DNA from: Lichtheimia corymbifera B2541
Taxonomy: Eukaryota; Mucoromycota; Mucoromycetes; Mucorales; Lichtheimiaceae
Assembly: GCA_000697475.1 (NCBI GenBank)
Contig: JNEU01001057.1
Coordinates: 1 to 64,000, forward strand
DNA length: 64,000 nucleotides
Reading direction: 5' to 3'
Position 1 is the stretch's first letter. The number at the start of each line of letters is the position of its first letter. This document shows, piece by piece, positions 10,600 through 22,610 of the stretch. A program made the translations under genes and the position numbers. The notes below the pieces were generated by a model, which saw nothing but the letters and a program-made list of their open reading frames with translations, was not told the origin of the DNA and made no database searches.

Positions 10600-10917
10600 T
10601 TACATGACGCTGCAGCAACCGCCTTGAGAATTGGGTGCAAATGGGTCATCTTTTTTGTCAATAGGACCCCAAACCGATGGCAACATAGGGTCTCGAGTAT
10701 CCTGACAATGATCAATAAGCCTAGAGAAATACATAGGCAATCTCGATAAGGAGAAAACATTCACGACTTTTTGTTTTAAAATGGAGGTTTACCGAGTGGA
10801 TGCTTCGGAAACGGTGATACGTGGTATATCCAAAAGCTCACGTAGTCGTTGATTATATTCAAGAAGACGATTCAGCTTGGCTTCAGAGAGATTTTGTGGT
10901 TTTCGTTGATTGATCAT
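10600..10917 (-). CDS. Heterotrimeric G-protein gamma subunit
   Basis: Two exons (10793-10917 and 10600-10720) joined by a gtaaac..ctctag intron encode 81 residues. The N-terminal helix SEAKLNRLLEYNQRLRELL is the G-beta-binding coiled coil of fungal G-gamma proteins, followed by ITVSEASTRLIDHC. The C-terminus is GGCCSVM: a CAAX box (CSVM) for prenylation preceded by a Cys that could be palmitoylated. It would anchor G-beta-gamma at the plasma membrane for pheromone or nutrient signalling. The Met at 10917 is chosen because it gives the usual family length; an in-frame Met lies at 11070. The second exon overlaps no long ORF and is easily missed. Confidence 0.9.
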
Positions 10918-11310
10918 AGTAGTAATAATAGTAAAAGGGAAAGAAAAAGAAAGGTGGAATCGGTTCTCAAAGATGTGCACAGTTGGGAAAAGCCCAAACG
11001 TGGTACATGTGTCACCAACACGGTAACCCAGAGCAGGTTGGTCCAAGATTGATTTGTGGAACAAGTGCATGACGATGACTAGCCATGGTGTGGACCCTTC
11101 TCAAACTCCTATTTTGCTATCAAGTATACAGCTTATAAAGGAGGTTATTCGACAGAAATCTCATTCATGCAAATGACATCAACCTCGTGATAAAACCTCC
11201 TCCCCCATCAATAAACATGCCCCTTCATCCATATGTCAGGTCCAGAATAAAGATGATCCTTCTTACAAATATGTAAACCAGTAACGCTTTTATATATATG
11301 CAATCCTTTG
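10918..11310. other. Short spacer between G-gamma and Not3
   Basis: Promoter of the G-gamma gene and 3' region of Not3, both on the minus strand. Nothing else recognised. Confidence 0.4.
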
Positions 11311-13796
11311 TTATGCTTCTTCAAGGTAACGATATTCAAATCTATGCAAACCGGTTTCAGTAAGTCGAACGCACATCGTAACAAACGCATGAGAATGATT
11401 ACCTGAAATCTTCCTTTTTACGTTGGCACCACGCACTCTCGTAGTCAAAGTACACATAAGAACCTTGCTCGTACTCGTCCGAAATGAACTTGGGCTCTTC
11501 AAGCCGTTGGAACCATGTCAAGTACTTTTTGTGGAATCGCCATGAATGTCGTTTCAGCTCTTTTGCTGCGAGATACCTATATCGCCCACATGGCATGAGC
11601 AACATCGCCAATAGACAAGGATAAATCAAGATCCACTTACTGCTGATAGGTGCCTTGTTGGTAATAAAAGATGAAGAAGAGAGTGTGCATATCCAACTTT
11701 TCAAACAAAAGAGGATTGTCGAATACAGGTAGTGGCTGCTGAGGATAGTAGTTGGGTGTCGGATAAGGGGAGCGAGGGTGATAGGTTTTGGGTCTATAAA
11801 TGTTTGAGTTAACAAAGAGCACACCTCACACATAAGAAAATGACGCCTATTACCTTTCAGAATCGATAAGATCTGGTACATGTTGTAAGCTTGCATCCAA
11901 CATTTGATGTATATGCATGATATCAGGTTTGTCGGTGCCTATTTGGATGTATTAGAAATGATACAAAAGTCCATCGAAAATAATACTTGCCTTTGGATCT
12001 GATAGCTTCAAATGAAGGTGCAAGATCGGAAAGGGATGGTGGTAAGCGCATATCCACAGGTTGTTGTTCTTGTTTGGGCTGCGAAACGAATGATTAGTAT
12101 ACCCAAGTCTTCAAATACTACCTTTATGACTTACTGATTTAGCAGCTGGATATTGAGAGGCAAGGAGTGATTGTGACAATGCCGATTCACCGGACCGTGA
12201 TTGTTGAGAATCTCCAATGGATGATTGTCGTGTTGGATGATCGCCAATCTTTGGTGGTTCTGCCCATGCGTTCTCGACTGCTTTGTTGCTCTCATCTCGT
12301 TTATGACCCTTTTCCTGTAATACACCTGCTGCTGCTGCCTGTGCATATTTCAAACCGGTTGATGCTGGTGGTGGTGGGACGATAACTTCAGATAAGGATC
12401 GGCTGACGGGCATAGATGGTGGTGATTTGAGTGGACTTGTGTTGAGAGATTTGGCTACAAACACACACACGCTCCCATTAGTCTCACGCATCATAATATC
12501 CAGATTGTAGCATTGCTTACCTTCCGATGTTGGCGTGGATAATGGTTCTTCTACAATAGGATATGCATGTTAAAACAGAATCTATACAACATAAAACGCA
12601 TATAATTACTTGATCTTGGGCTTTGAGCCTTGTGTGGAGTTGTTGATGATGCATTTGAAGCCTATCAATGAACAATGAATATACCTCTGTCACTTTACAT
12701 CGCTCAATCACTTACAATCTCCTCTTTGTCTTTCTCCTTTTCTTTCTCTTTTGATTTGGCTGCCCGCCTTGGTAGTGGCTTCTCTTCTTCCTTGGGAGCT
12801 ATAACATGTGATTAATATTACATACATATACATAGATGACCCTTATTCCACTTACTCTCAACAGCACCATGTTCATCTGCGACAATTCCGTATAACTCTT
12901 CTTCTTCTTCGAGATTGAGATCATCGTATATGAATTCATCTTCTTGAAAGTCAGGTTCCTAGAGACCATCCCTGGCTATTAGATGACCGTTGTAACCTAC
13001 CCCGCCTATACCACTAACCTGATTGCATTCAATGTAATACTGCACATCCTCTCTTATCTCCAAAACCTATATAATGATACCAATGCATAAGAACGCAATG
13101 TCATGATGTATATATATGTATGTATCTTTACCCTTTCAGGAGCGATCCTATCATTTTCCAATAAGCGTAGGAGAAGTTCTAACCGGTTGATGTGATGCTT
13201 ATGGCGTGTGATTTGGTGTTCCAATTCATCGATACGTTCAGCCTTTGCGTGATCCTTCTTTCCACGTTTTGTCGTGCTCTGCAATGTCTCGACTTGTGCC
13301 TCGGACATCTCGACTTGTCGTTCCAGCTCGTTCTTTGCTGATATAATCCAGTCGCATGCCTCTGTCTTTTCCTTCTCCTTGGGATCCATCTTTTCCTTCA
13401 GTAGCAGACCCTCTTTGGAATAGGCCTTGGTCTTCATTTCCTTCTCTGTCATCTTGAACCGTTCCATTTGAGACTCAATCAGCTTGCGATTCTCTAACAG
13501 GGCGCGCTTATCCTTGATCTCGTTTGATGACAGCCATGTCTTGATTTGGTCGCGTAGACGTTGCAGTTTTTTGATCTCCTTCTTGAGTTCCAGCTCGTAC
13601 TTGTCTTTTTGACTCGGATTGGTGGTGGAGTTGATCTTGTCAAAGATGGATTCGAACGTCTCGACGCCCTCGCTCACTTTTTTCAACACACGGTCGATCT
13701 CGGCTGTTTTTCAAGGCAAGTGTCGTTAAGAAGCTGTATCAATGGGACGCAGGGGTGTTGAATTCTAAGCTTACTTTGCAATTTCTTCATAGACAT
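11311..13796 (-). CDS. NOT3: CCR4-NOT complex subunit 3 (Not3/Not5)
   Basis: Many small exons encode roughly 600 residues. Exon 1 (13775-13796) is only 22 nt and encodes MSMKKLQ. The N-terminal Not3 coiled-coil domain is clear: [41 protein letters not shown] and TKAYSKEGL. The middle is Ser/Pro/Gln-rich and disordered. The C-terminal NOT box reads [59 protein letters not shown] and FEYRYLEEA. Not3 scaffolds the deadenylase complex with Not1/Not2 in cytoplasm and nucleus and senses codon optimality through the ribosomal E site in yeast Not5. Both ends match the family, so the gene looks intact. Confidence 0.94.
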
Positions 13797-14463
13797 TGCG
13801 GTATGTATTAGTAGTCGGAAGGTAAAGATGTATGATCACAGGGAACTTCCTGATAATTGTGCGTCATGCTCAACCACACCATCCCCGCTTATAGATTATT
13901 CTACTAGCTTCGCTTCCTTCCCAATCAATAAAAGCAGTTTGCCTCTAAATATCATGGGCATTGATGAAACTATAAGCTCTTTTACCCACTTTTGAGAGAT
14001 GATGCATAGTATTATAAGTCATGGAACTATTTCTATATGGCCATTTGAGCTGTACGCAAGCTTTATTGGAGGCACTGGATACATAAGCAAATTTGTCATC
14101 ACAAGATGTGGACATTGACAACAAAGCTGGGAACCGTTCGAATTAGTAGAAAACGTGCCAACGAGATCAGCTTGAATAGGGAAAGAGACATCAATCCCAG
14201 GTATTATAGTAACCAAGGATACCACCAGAATGAGTTCCTGCTTATGTATGTGAATCAATGATACATAATGACAAGTTACAGTTGACACAAAGAAAAGACT
14301 ATGTTATACAAAGCTAGTCCACGCAGCATTGACGGGATGCAGTAAAATAAATCTCATGCTGGTTGGAGGTTAATAGGCAAGAACCCACATGCGGAGTCCG
14401 ACAATTGCCAAGCGTGCCTCGCATAGAACACACTTTACGACCTCTTCCACATTCAACTACATC
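13797..14463. promoter_or_regulatory. Divergent promoter region (Not3 / ITFG1-like)
   Basis: About 670 bp between divergent start codons. A minus-strand frame of 89 codons at 14019-14288 lacks any recognisable domain and is not called. Confidence 0.35.
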
Positions 14464-17259
14464 ATGCCAAGGCGATTGAGGGCCAGCATTCTCTCACTCC
14501 TTTTATTCGTCACAACTCTTTCAACTGCACAAAACATTCAATACGCTACACGATTTCCAAAGAACAAGCTATACGATTTATCACCGAGCAGTACAGGCCT
14601 CGACAACATTGACGGCACAGTAGCAGCCTTTGGCGACTTTAATGGCGACAAATAGTACGTGCTTGCTGTTTATCCCCTCCCTTGATACATCAGCAATAAG
14701 CTAATCTCTTGCTTTGGATAGCACGGATCTCTTTGTTCTCAGCGACGATCAGCATTCCTTATCTGTATATACTTGGCACCATCGTACGTCGACCACCAGA
14801 CACGAGGGGGGTGGGGAAAGCACGAGAGTATTCAGTGTTCACTCACATGATATTATGCACAGAAAACTTCACCTTTATACCACCACGGATAACACCACAG
14901 ATCACCGTGGACTTTGTAATTACTGGCGTGGTCCCTGGCGACTTCACCTATGATGGAAATCTCGACGTTTTACTTCTTGGCCAGACTAATCCACGAGACA
15001 CTCAAGGCGAGATTATGATGCGGATATACACTGGCAATGGCAATGATACTTTTGGTAAGAGTATTGGTTGAAGGATCCATGATGCGATCTTGGTGATCTG
15101 ACGTGTATCAATGTATTTTACTCTGTGGAATAGACGACAATTACATTTCGCTACCTTCAGCCAAGTCAGCTCATCCAATGGTGCTTGATCTCAATGGCGA
15201 CATGAAGCTTGATCTTTTGGGATACAGTGCAGATGGCGAAAGTGGACTCAGCATGTGGATCAACAATGTCGAACCTTCAACGCCTGCCAATGCATCATCA
15301 CCCATGTTCAATGTGTGAGTAGTGTGGATCACATGATAAGGTCTTATACTAACATATCGTATCATCTATAGATCCTCAGCAACTGGGATGTTTGATTCAG
15401 CCTCTAGCAATCAATGTACGTGGGCACATCCTCATTCAAATGCTATGGTGGATCTTGATGGCGATTGTATGGGAGGTAAATTTTCACGTGACACAAATCG
15501 ACAAGAGAGTGAGACTGACTTATAACGTGTAGATGTCGTATTCGTGTGCCAAAAGACTGGGTACCAGACACTGCAGCTATGGTTGAATCAACGTGAAGGA
15601 GGCTTCAAAATGGCAGATGAATTACAATTACCCACTGGTGCAGGACCCGTTAGTTTTGCCGATATTGGTATGGATGGATGGATGGCATGGGGTTGGCATG
15701 TTATACTCATTGAACGATGACTATAGATGGTGATGGCTCTGCCGATATTGTCTTCCCTGTGAGCAGTGGATCGGAGCAAGAAATACATATTGTATACAAC
15801 CAGCAAATGGGTCTTTGTTCGCAACCAAATAGTGGCAATTCTACAACATGCAGAAAACCAAACCAACTTTGTCACGGGGATCCAGATTTCAAATTTGACA
15901 TGAGTCATCGTGATAACGGGGTAAGCATGCTATATTTGCTAGTTGAGATGCTGGTTGCTCATGTCGCCTATAGAACTATGTTGTACTCGATTTGAAAAAG
16001 TACATTTCATCAGGCGAAACGATCCAAACAATGGACACCGCATTCCAAGGGCAGCTACCGGTTCCTGTACAGCCTGGTAAGTCCAAAAATAGAATCAAAG
16101 GAAGGTATGGTGTGCTAACAATGGATTCAAAAGGTGATTACAACCTTGATGGGTATCCGGATTTGTTAGTAACGACCAACAAGCAGGTCCTTTTATTGGA
16201 AAATACGGTGTGCAACAACCGATTGTGTTCTGATCCTGCCTCTCAGGCTGGTCGGCGGACTTTCACGATTGTCAAAGATGGCACGGATGCATTGACCAAG
16301 ATCTCAAGACCTAAACATGCTACCTTTTTTGATATTGACGAGGACGTAAGTATATCAGAACATTTGTGGATGAGCGGGTTTTTGAAGTCATTGAAATAAT
16401 TAGGGTTCTCTTGACATTCTGGTGCTTCAACAAAGCGGTGGCGGCAGTGCTTCTCGGGTGCCTCGGTTTATCATCAACAACTTTTTCAATGATGCCTTCT
16501 TCCTCAAAGGACTTGGTAAGACAATGCGCAGGTCTCTTAACCATTATACTAACCCCAACATCTTGTGCACAGTCTCCAATGGCGTGTGCGGTAGCAACTG
16601 CGAAGCCAACAAGCCTTACGGCGTCAACTATCCAGGTGCTACGCTAAAGTTCACCGTGCTTGACACATCAGGCACAAAAAGAGCACATCTTGGTAAGTGT
16701 TTTTTCTATGCTCATGTCGCTCTTGTTGCTGGTATTCATGTGCCTGTATATTAGTATCACAATTAGCACAAACATCGTATATGTCTTTACAAACGCCATA
16801 TTGCCTCGTTGGATTAGGAAGAACAAACAACTATGTTGAAGAGATGTTTGCAGGTGTATCACGGCGGCAGGTAAGAGAAAAACTGCAGCTTAGTTTACCG
16901 CGTATAACTCATTCCCATTATATCATTCAGGATCAAAATTATCTCTTCTATGAAGGCGTCATTCCCAACTCCCAATTGATCTTTATCCCGTATCAACCAG
17001 AGAACGTGCATGACAGCTCAACGTAAGTGATGATATGGGGTTGACGATGACGGTGAAAAAGGCTAACTAATGCGTGCTTAGGTGGGAAGTCGAGTTATAT
17101 ATCCAACCTGGTGATTATGTACCGTGGGTGTTGGCACTTCTCATTGCAGCAGCGTGTATCCTTGGCATCGTAGTAGCTGTATTGTATTGGATGGAGAAGC
17201 GAGAAGATGAGATGGAACGGAGGAAGGCTTTACATATTATCAACTTTGATGCACTGTAA
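14464..17259 (+). CDS. ITFG1/TIP-like FG-GAP repeat membrane protein
   Basis: About a dozen exons encode roughly 640 residues. The N-terminus MPRRLRASILSLLLFVTTLS is a cleavable signal peptide. The ectodomain has FG-GAP/VCBS-type calcium-binding repeats: FGDFNGDK, LDLNGDMKLDLLGY, DGDGSADIVFP and YNLDGYPDLLVTTN. A cysteine-bearing C-terminal region (CGSNCEANKPYGVNYPGATL) is followed by one transmembrane helix (WVLALLIAAACILGIVVAVL) and a short charged tail (MEKREDEMERRKA). This layout is that of T-cell immunomodulatory protein/LINKIN (ITFG1), a conserved single-pass receptor-like protein linked to RuvBL and tubulin in animals. Its fungal role is unknown. An in-frame Met at 14389 exists, but the signal peptide decides the start. 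Confidence 0.87.
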
Positions 17260-17384
17260 AATAAACGAATATCTTGTGTATAGACGCCATCTTGTTGAAC
17301 CAATTACAAATCATGCGTTTCCTTCTCCCATGCTTTTGTTTCCAGGAACAAGCATTTGTCATCCGAAATCGGAAGTGAATGCGG

Positions 17385-17400
17385 GGGTGATATAAATGCG
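17385..17400 (+). promoter_or_regulatory. Probable TATA box of NADP-isocitrate dehydrogenase
   Basis: The motif gatataaatgc lies about 60 bp upstream of the start at 17451 and is followed by a pyrimidine-rich stretch. This is a plausible core promoter by sequence only. Confidence 0.45.
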
Positions 17401-17450
17401 GCGGATTATTTGGGTTTAATCTTTTCTTTCCTTATCATTATCAGAAAGCA

Positions 17451-19123
17451 ATGCCTATCAACAAAATCCATGTCAAGAACCCTGTGGTCGATCTCGATGG
17501 AGATGAAATGACACGCATCATTTGGCAGCTCATCAAGGATAAACTCATTTTGCCATACCTTGATCTGGACATCAAGTATTATGATTTAAGCGTCACCAAC
17601 CGTGACAAGGTTTGTATGCACAGGAATGAAATGCAAGATATGAAGGCCTAACATGCACTTTTGTGCATATGATAGACAGATGACAAGGTTACAGTGGAAG
17701 CAGCTGAAGCTATCAAAAAGTACAACGTTGGTATCAAGTGCGCAACCATCACCCCCGATGAGGCACGTGTGGAAGGTAAAATGGAAAAACAAACGTGGTG
17801 GCTGTCAGCAGTTGAAAATTTGAACTTTTAATGTGTATAGAATTTGGTCTCAAAAAGATGTGGAAGTCTCCCAACGGCACCTTGCGCAACATTTTGAATG
17901 GCACTGTATTTCGAGAACCCATTGTGCTCAAGACACTACCTCGCTTGGTGCCTGGTTGGTCCGAACCTATTATTATTGGTAGACATGCCTTCGGTGATCA
18001 GGTACATGAGCCCATTTTCTTACATGTATATGCATTATACTGATACAAAGCGTTGCATAGTATCGTGCTACCGATTTAGTGACAGGGGGTCCTGGGAAAT
18101 TGGAGATGGTGTTTACACCACAGGATGGGTCAGCGCCTCGTCAGATCCAAGTATACCAATTTGAAAAGAGCGGTGGTGTTGCCTTGAGCATGTATAATAC
18201 GGATGAATCCATTGAAGGCTTTGCACATGCTTGTTTCTGTGTTGCTCTCGATCGTAAGATGCCCATGTACTTGAGCACCAAGAACACCATTCTCAAGGCA
18301 TACGATGGTCGATTCAAGGATATTTTCCAGGACATCTATGATACTCAATACAAGGCTGCATTTGAGAAATTGGGCATCTGGTATGAGCACCGTTTGATTG
18401 ACGACATGGTGGCGCAAATGCTTAAATCGAAAGGCGGCTTTGTGTGGGCTTGCAAGAATTACGATGGTGATGTCCAATCTGATATCGTTGCACAGGGCTA
18501 TGGCTCCTTGGGCCTTATGACTTCAGTACTTTACACACCGGATGGAAAGACTGTTGAAGCTGAAGCTGCTCATGGTACGGTCACTCGCCATTATCGCGAG
18601 CATCAAAAGGTAAAGGAAAAAGAGATATGACAGCGAAGAAAATGCAGGAATTAATGCACTGCACGCTGATTTTGAATTCTCAATTAGGGTAACGCCACGT
18701 CTACCAATCCTATTGCATCCATTTTTGCTTGGACACGCGGTCTTGCTCATCGAGCCAAGCTTGATGATAACAAGGAACTTGCTCAGTTTACCAAGGATTT
18801 GGAACAAGCGTGTATCGATCTTATCGAAGTAGACAAGAAAATGACCAAGGATCTTGCCTTGATCATTTACGGGAAGGAGTAAGTGACTCGATATCATCAC
18901 CACCAACGATCATTACTGCCTCATACTAATGATTGCTTATGACGTACTCAGCATGAAGCCTGAGCATTACTCAACAACAGAAGAGTTCTTGCAGCAGATC
19001 GCTGACAAGTTGGCAAGCATTCGTATTAAATCGAGGTAAGAACCAGAGTAACGGTTGTGAGACATTAATGAGTAACCGATCCCTACCACGTCTAGCCCTC
19101 AAACCATGCAACAGAAACTATAG
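17451..19123 (+). CDS. NADP-dependent isocitrate dehydrogenase (cytosolic or peroxisomal form)
   Basis: Six or seven exons encode about 414 residues. The enzyme converts isocitrate and NADP+ to 2-oxoglutarate, CO2 and NADPH. Family landmarks are [14 protein letters not shown], the substrate-binding [19 protein letters not shown], the region [16 protein letters not shown], and the [20 protein letters not shown]-contact region. There is no mitochondrial presequence, so the product is cytosolic or peroxisomal. The frame reaches a TAA at 19037 (ending SIRIKSR). Splicing a consensus 60-nt intron at 19036-19095 instead extends it to a TAG at 19121, ending [10 protein letters not shown], a PTS1-like tail. 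The given end is for the spliced form. RhoGDI follows on the same strand about 970 bp downstream. Confidence 0.93.
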
Positions 19124-20088
19124 ATTGTTGTATCGTAGCCCATTTTAAAGTACATATAAAAAGATCTACATGGCAGATATTGAATCAATCACTTGGGAGG
19201 TAATGATGGCGTGGTGCATTTTGTGTAACGTTGTCCTGTATGGTGTATGCTCCTCACCCCAAGCAACCTATGCTTTCACCAATGAAGGATAGAGAGTTGG
19301 ATGTTCGTGTGAAATATATAATTCAATACGATAGTTTATATAGGCAATGGATATTTCCTTTCCTTTCTCTGGTGTATAGCACGAGAAAGGTAGATCACCC
19401 TCACGATGACCTGACATTGCTGGCTTGATGCATGTTACACAAAAGCGAATGACACGAATCAGCGTAATAAATGGTATTATTTAAAGACCTGTTTGATGAG
19501 AGGATACGAGATGTATGGTCTAGATACAAGGAATGTGGTTGATCAAAGGCGATTTGTTCGTCATCATTGATGATGGGAAATTGAGAATCGATGCACACGT
19601 TCCATGGAGGATCGGTGTCAATGTTTATCTACAGCAGTAGATAAGCTCTATAAATAGGAATGTGAGGTATATAGCTTAAATTAGGGAACATGGCAACCAG
19701 CAGCATACATTACACTATACTGCGAAGTGCATCAATCCACAAGCTATGACAAGTAAAAAAGTTAAAAGTGGAACGGGTGATGTGGAGAAAGAGTACAAGC
19801 GTTTATTAGGTAAATATCATGGAGATGTGGTAACAACAAGAAAAGAAAGGAAGGACTTTATTTTCTAGACCCAAAGGGGGGAGAATGTGTGGTGGTGGTG
19901 GAGGAGAAAGAGAGAGTGAGAGAGTTAAGAGTTGTTTGACGCATGTTCAGGTGGTGGCCAAGCCCGCTTCCATCGGAGGAAGACATACGATTGAACTCCG
20001 AGAAGACATTGGCTTTGACGCCTCTCTCCTTTACTTCTCGACCTCATCTCTTTTTTTTTCTTTCATCTCCATTTCCCATTTCACACCA
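19124..20088. other. Intergenic, no gene seen
   Basis: About 960 bp between two plus-strand genes. A GA-rich stretch (19905-19925) and a T/C-rich tract (about 20045-20070) precede the RhoGDI start and probably belong to its promoter and 5' untranslated region. Confidence 0.45.
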
Positions 20089-21126
20089 ATGACTGACCAT
20101 CACGAAGACGACGACTTTGCTCCTACCCAAACTGCTGGCTATAAGCCCGGTGAAAAGAAGACTATGGAAGAATACCAAAACCTTGACGCCCAAGACGAGT
20201 CTTTGAACAAGTGGAAGGAGTCCTTGGGTTTGAAGGCTGGCGCTTGTGAGTATCATCATCTTAATCCCTCCCTCCCAATACCAAGCCTTTTATACTTAAA
20301 TACCTGTGCTTTATACTATTAGCTGTTGGCCCTTCCGATGATCCTCGTAACGTAAGTAATCTCACATCTAATGTATATAACGCGCAAAAGCGCGTATGGA
20401 TATGTTCATGAAGCTTGATCTGATGCATTCATCATTGTCATTTTAGGTTGTTGTTGAGTACATTGCTCTCGAAGTTGAGGGTCGTGAAGATGTGAGGGTC
20501 GATTTGTCTACTGCAGGTAAATTATTAGGGAATCAAGAGAGGGAGAGAGACCAAGATTGAAGACTCATGTTGCATGATCCTTTATTGTAGATGCCATTGA
20601 GAAAGCCAAGAGCGCTCCATTTACCATCAAAGAAGGCGTTGAATACCGTATGAAGGTCAAATTCCGGTACGTTGCGTTAGGAGTTTAACAAAGATATATC
20701 CACCCACACTCACCCCTGAATGTCCTTATTGCCTCTTCCCTTTCTTTAGTGTCCAACATGAAGTTGTCTCAGGTCTCAAGTACTTGCAAGTTGTCAAACG
20801 CAAGGGTGTCCGAGGTAAGGTTCTCAAATGAAAAGGATTGGAAACAAAACAGGATATTCAAGCCATTTGTTCAAAGTGGACAAGACCGAGGAGATGATTG
20901 GTAGCTATGGCCCTGCAACCGACGCCTATGAGAAGAAGTTCCAGTTGGAGGAAGCTCCTTCGGGTCTTCTTGCACGTGGTCATTATGACGCAAAGGTAAA
21001 ATACCGACTTTTTAACTTGAGTATTCCCTTTTTGCTAATGAGATTGTGTAGAGCAAATTTGTTGACGATGACGGTGTTGTCCACGTTGAATGGAACTGGT
21101 CTTTTGATATCAAGAAGGATTGGTAG
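20089..21126 (+). CDS. Rho GDP-dissociation inhibitor
   Basis: Seven short exons encode about 195 residues. The acidic N-terminal arm (MTDHHEDDDF, then KTMEEYQNLDAQDESLNKWK) binds the Rho switch regions. The immunoglobulin-like domain contains FTIKEGVEYRMKVKF, GLKYLQVVKRKGVRVDKTEE and MIGSYGP, with the terminal HVEWNWSFDIKKDW typical of RhoGDI. The acceptor ttcaaag before TGGACAAG is chosen because it joins KGVR to VDKTEE as in relatives; an earlier ag would insert eight residues. The protein extracts prenylated Rho GTPases (Cdc42, Rho1) from membranes and keeps them soluble in the GDP state. It converges on the bL12m gene. Confidence 0.93.
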
Positions 21127-21505
21127 ATCTGATCACAACCCACCCAAAGTTACTCTGCTCTCTTTCTTTCTCTCTCTCTTTTTACCCCTCTTCTCCTACT
21201 ATCCCTCAATCAAACATACACAGAACAACAACGGCAACCCATTTTTTCCTCGAAGCTGTAACACAAGAAGCAGATGCATTAATACCATCTGAATATCACT
21301 TTGTTGGGGATGCGATGGATATGGCATTGTTGATGGTTTCCAAGGTTCAAATTACATTTTGTGCGAGTGTGCGTGCGTGTGTGTGTGAGTGAGGATGGCA
21401 ATATGACATGATATGTATACAAAGGAGATGGATCTATGGTTGGCGTATTGTGTGTATGGAGCTTGGATGATAGTTGAGAGTTGTAAAATGATGTAGCGTA
21501 ATCGT
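21127..21505. other. Convergent 3' spacer (RhoGDI / bL12m)
   Basis: 3' regions of two convergent genes. CT-rich and GT-rich stretches (around 21160-21185 and 21360-21390), nothing else. Confidence 0.4.
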
Positions 21506-22227
21506 TTACTCCAATTGCACAGTGGCACCCACGGCCTCCAGGGCTTTCTTAAGCTTTTCAGCCTCTTCCTTTGGCACCGATTCCTTGAGCACCTTGGGAA
21601 CACTCTCGACAAACTTTTTGGCATCGACCAAGCTGAGACCTGCCAAATTCTTAACTTCACGAATCACCTTGGCCTTGGCAGTAGCATCCACCTTTTCCAA
21701 CTTGATATTGAATTCGGTCTTTTCAGCAGGCTTTTCCTCTTCAGCAGCTGCAGCACCTTCTTGACCACCAGGCATCACACCCATAGGCATAGCAGGCATA
21801 GCAATATCTTCAATCTTGAGACGATCCTATTGCCGTATGATATATAAGTAAAATGATGATAATACAACACCTATCATACACCAACCTTGAGTTGCGAGAC
21901 GAGCTCTGAGGCTTGCTTCAAGGTCAAGTTTTCGATTTGTTCAGCAATGCCAGCAATCTTGGGATCGGCAGACGATGAGGAACCAGGCGTAGAGATAGGT
22001 TCTTGTTTCTCAGTGGTATAAAAGCGTCCAACAGCAGGTGCAGTAGCACTAATGAATGGCATTCAGCACAAAGTGTGAAAATAGCGTTTCGTTTTCTGTT
22101 TACCGAGCAGCGAATGGGCGAACAAGAACACGCGATCGAGACACAAGGTTGAAAGAAGAGCGAAGCTAAGGATAATGGGTAAGTTGATATGTTTGTTTTG
22201 GTGGTCGTATGCTGGGTTCTTACCATC
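21506..22227 (-). CDS. Mitochondrial ribosomal protein bL12m (L7/L12)
   Basis: About four exons encode roughly 175 residues. The first coding exon appears to be only the ATG (22225-22227), followed at once by a gtaaga..ccttag intron. The joined N-terminus MLRSSFNLVSRSRVLVRPFA is Arg/Ser/Leu-rich without acidic residues, a good mitochondrial presequence. The L12 N-terminal dimerisation region (IENLTLKQASELVSQLK) is followed by an Ala/Glu hinge. The C-terminal domain EFNIKLEKVDATAKAKVIRE, VKNLAGLSLVDAKKFVE and EEAEKLKKALEAVGATVQLE binds translation factors. As part of the mitoribosomal stalk it recruits EF-Tu and EF-G. Complete in length. Confidence 0.92.
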
Positions 22228-22610
22228 CTGGCAAGTAAAGAAGTGAAAGAACAATTGACAGCTCACATCGGCCCGCCTAATTTTCACAAGCCGTGACGTC
22301 CGTGACAGGTCCCGCCACCTTTCCCACAGCTGTCAAGACGTTTGCTGCCATGGCAACCACTGGATCATCAACTCAACTTTGATATTGATTCAACATCATC
22401 ATCCTAGACTAAACAAATCTCCACCTTCTCTTTCATGTCTCCTTTATCAGCATTTATACATAGTCTTATATTGGTGGTATTAATACAATGATGCGTTATT
22501 TATTTGCACATGATGGGAGGAGGAAGTGAATAGAAGATAAGGAGAAGATCCAAGTACGTAAGAGGATAATGTGGCTGGTGAACAAAGAATACAAGTGATG
22601 CATGTGCAAA
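22228..22610. other. Spacer between bL12m and a kinase gene
   Basis: Promoter of bL12m and 3' region of the kinase, both on the minus strand. No further feature supported. Confidence 0.4.

Noticed and set aside
10345..10749. 134-codon plus-strand frame overlapping the G-gamma gene
   Set aside because: It is antisense to a gene with clear homology (G-gamma exon 2) and has no family resemblance.
14019..14288. 89-codon minus-strand frame upstream of the ITFG1-like gene
   Set aside because: No recognisable domain, no splice partner and unremarkable composition; it lies in a divergent promoter.
20828..20880. Earlier acceptor giving an eight-residue insert in RhoGDI
   Set aside because: Using the ag directly before TGGACAAG yields the conserved KGVRVDKTEE; the earlier site would break the family alignment.
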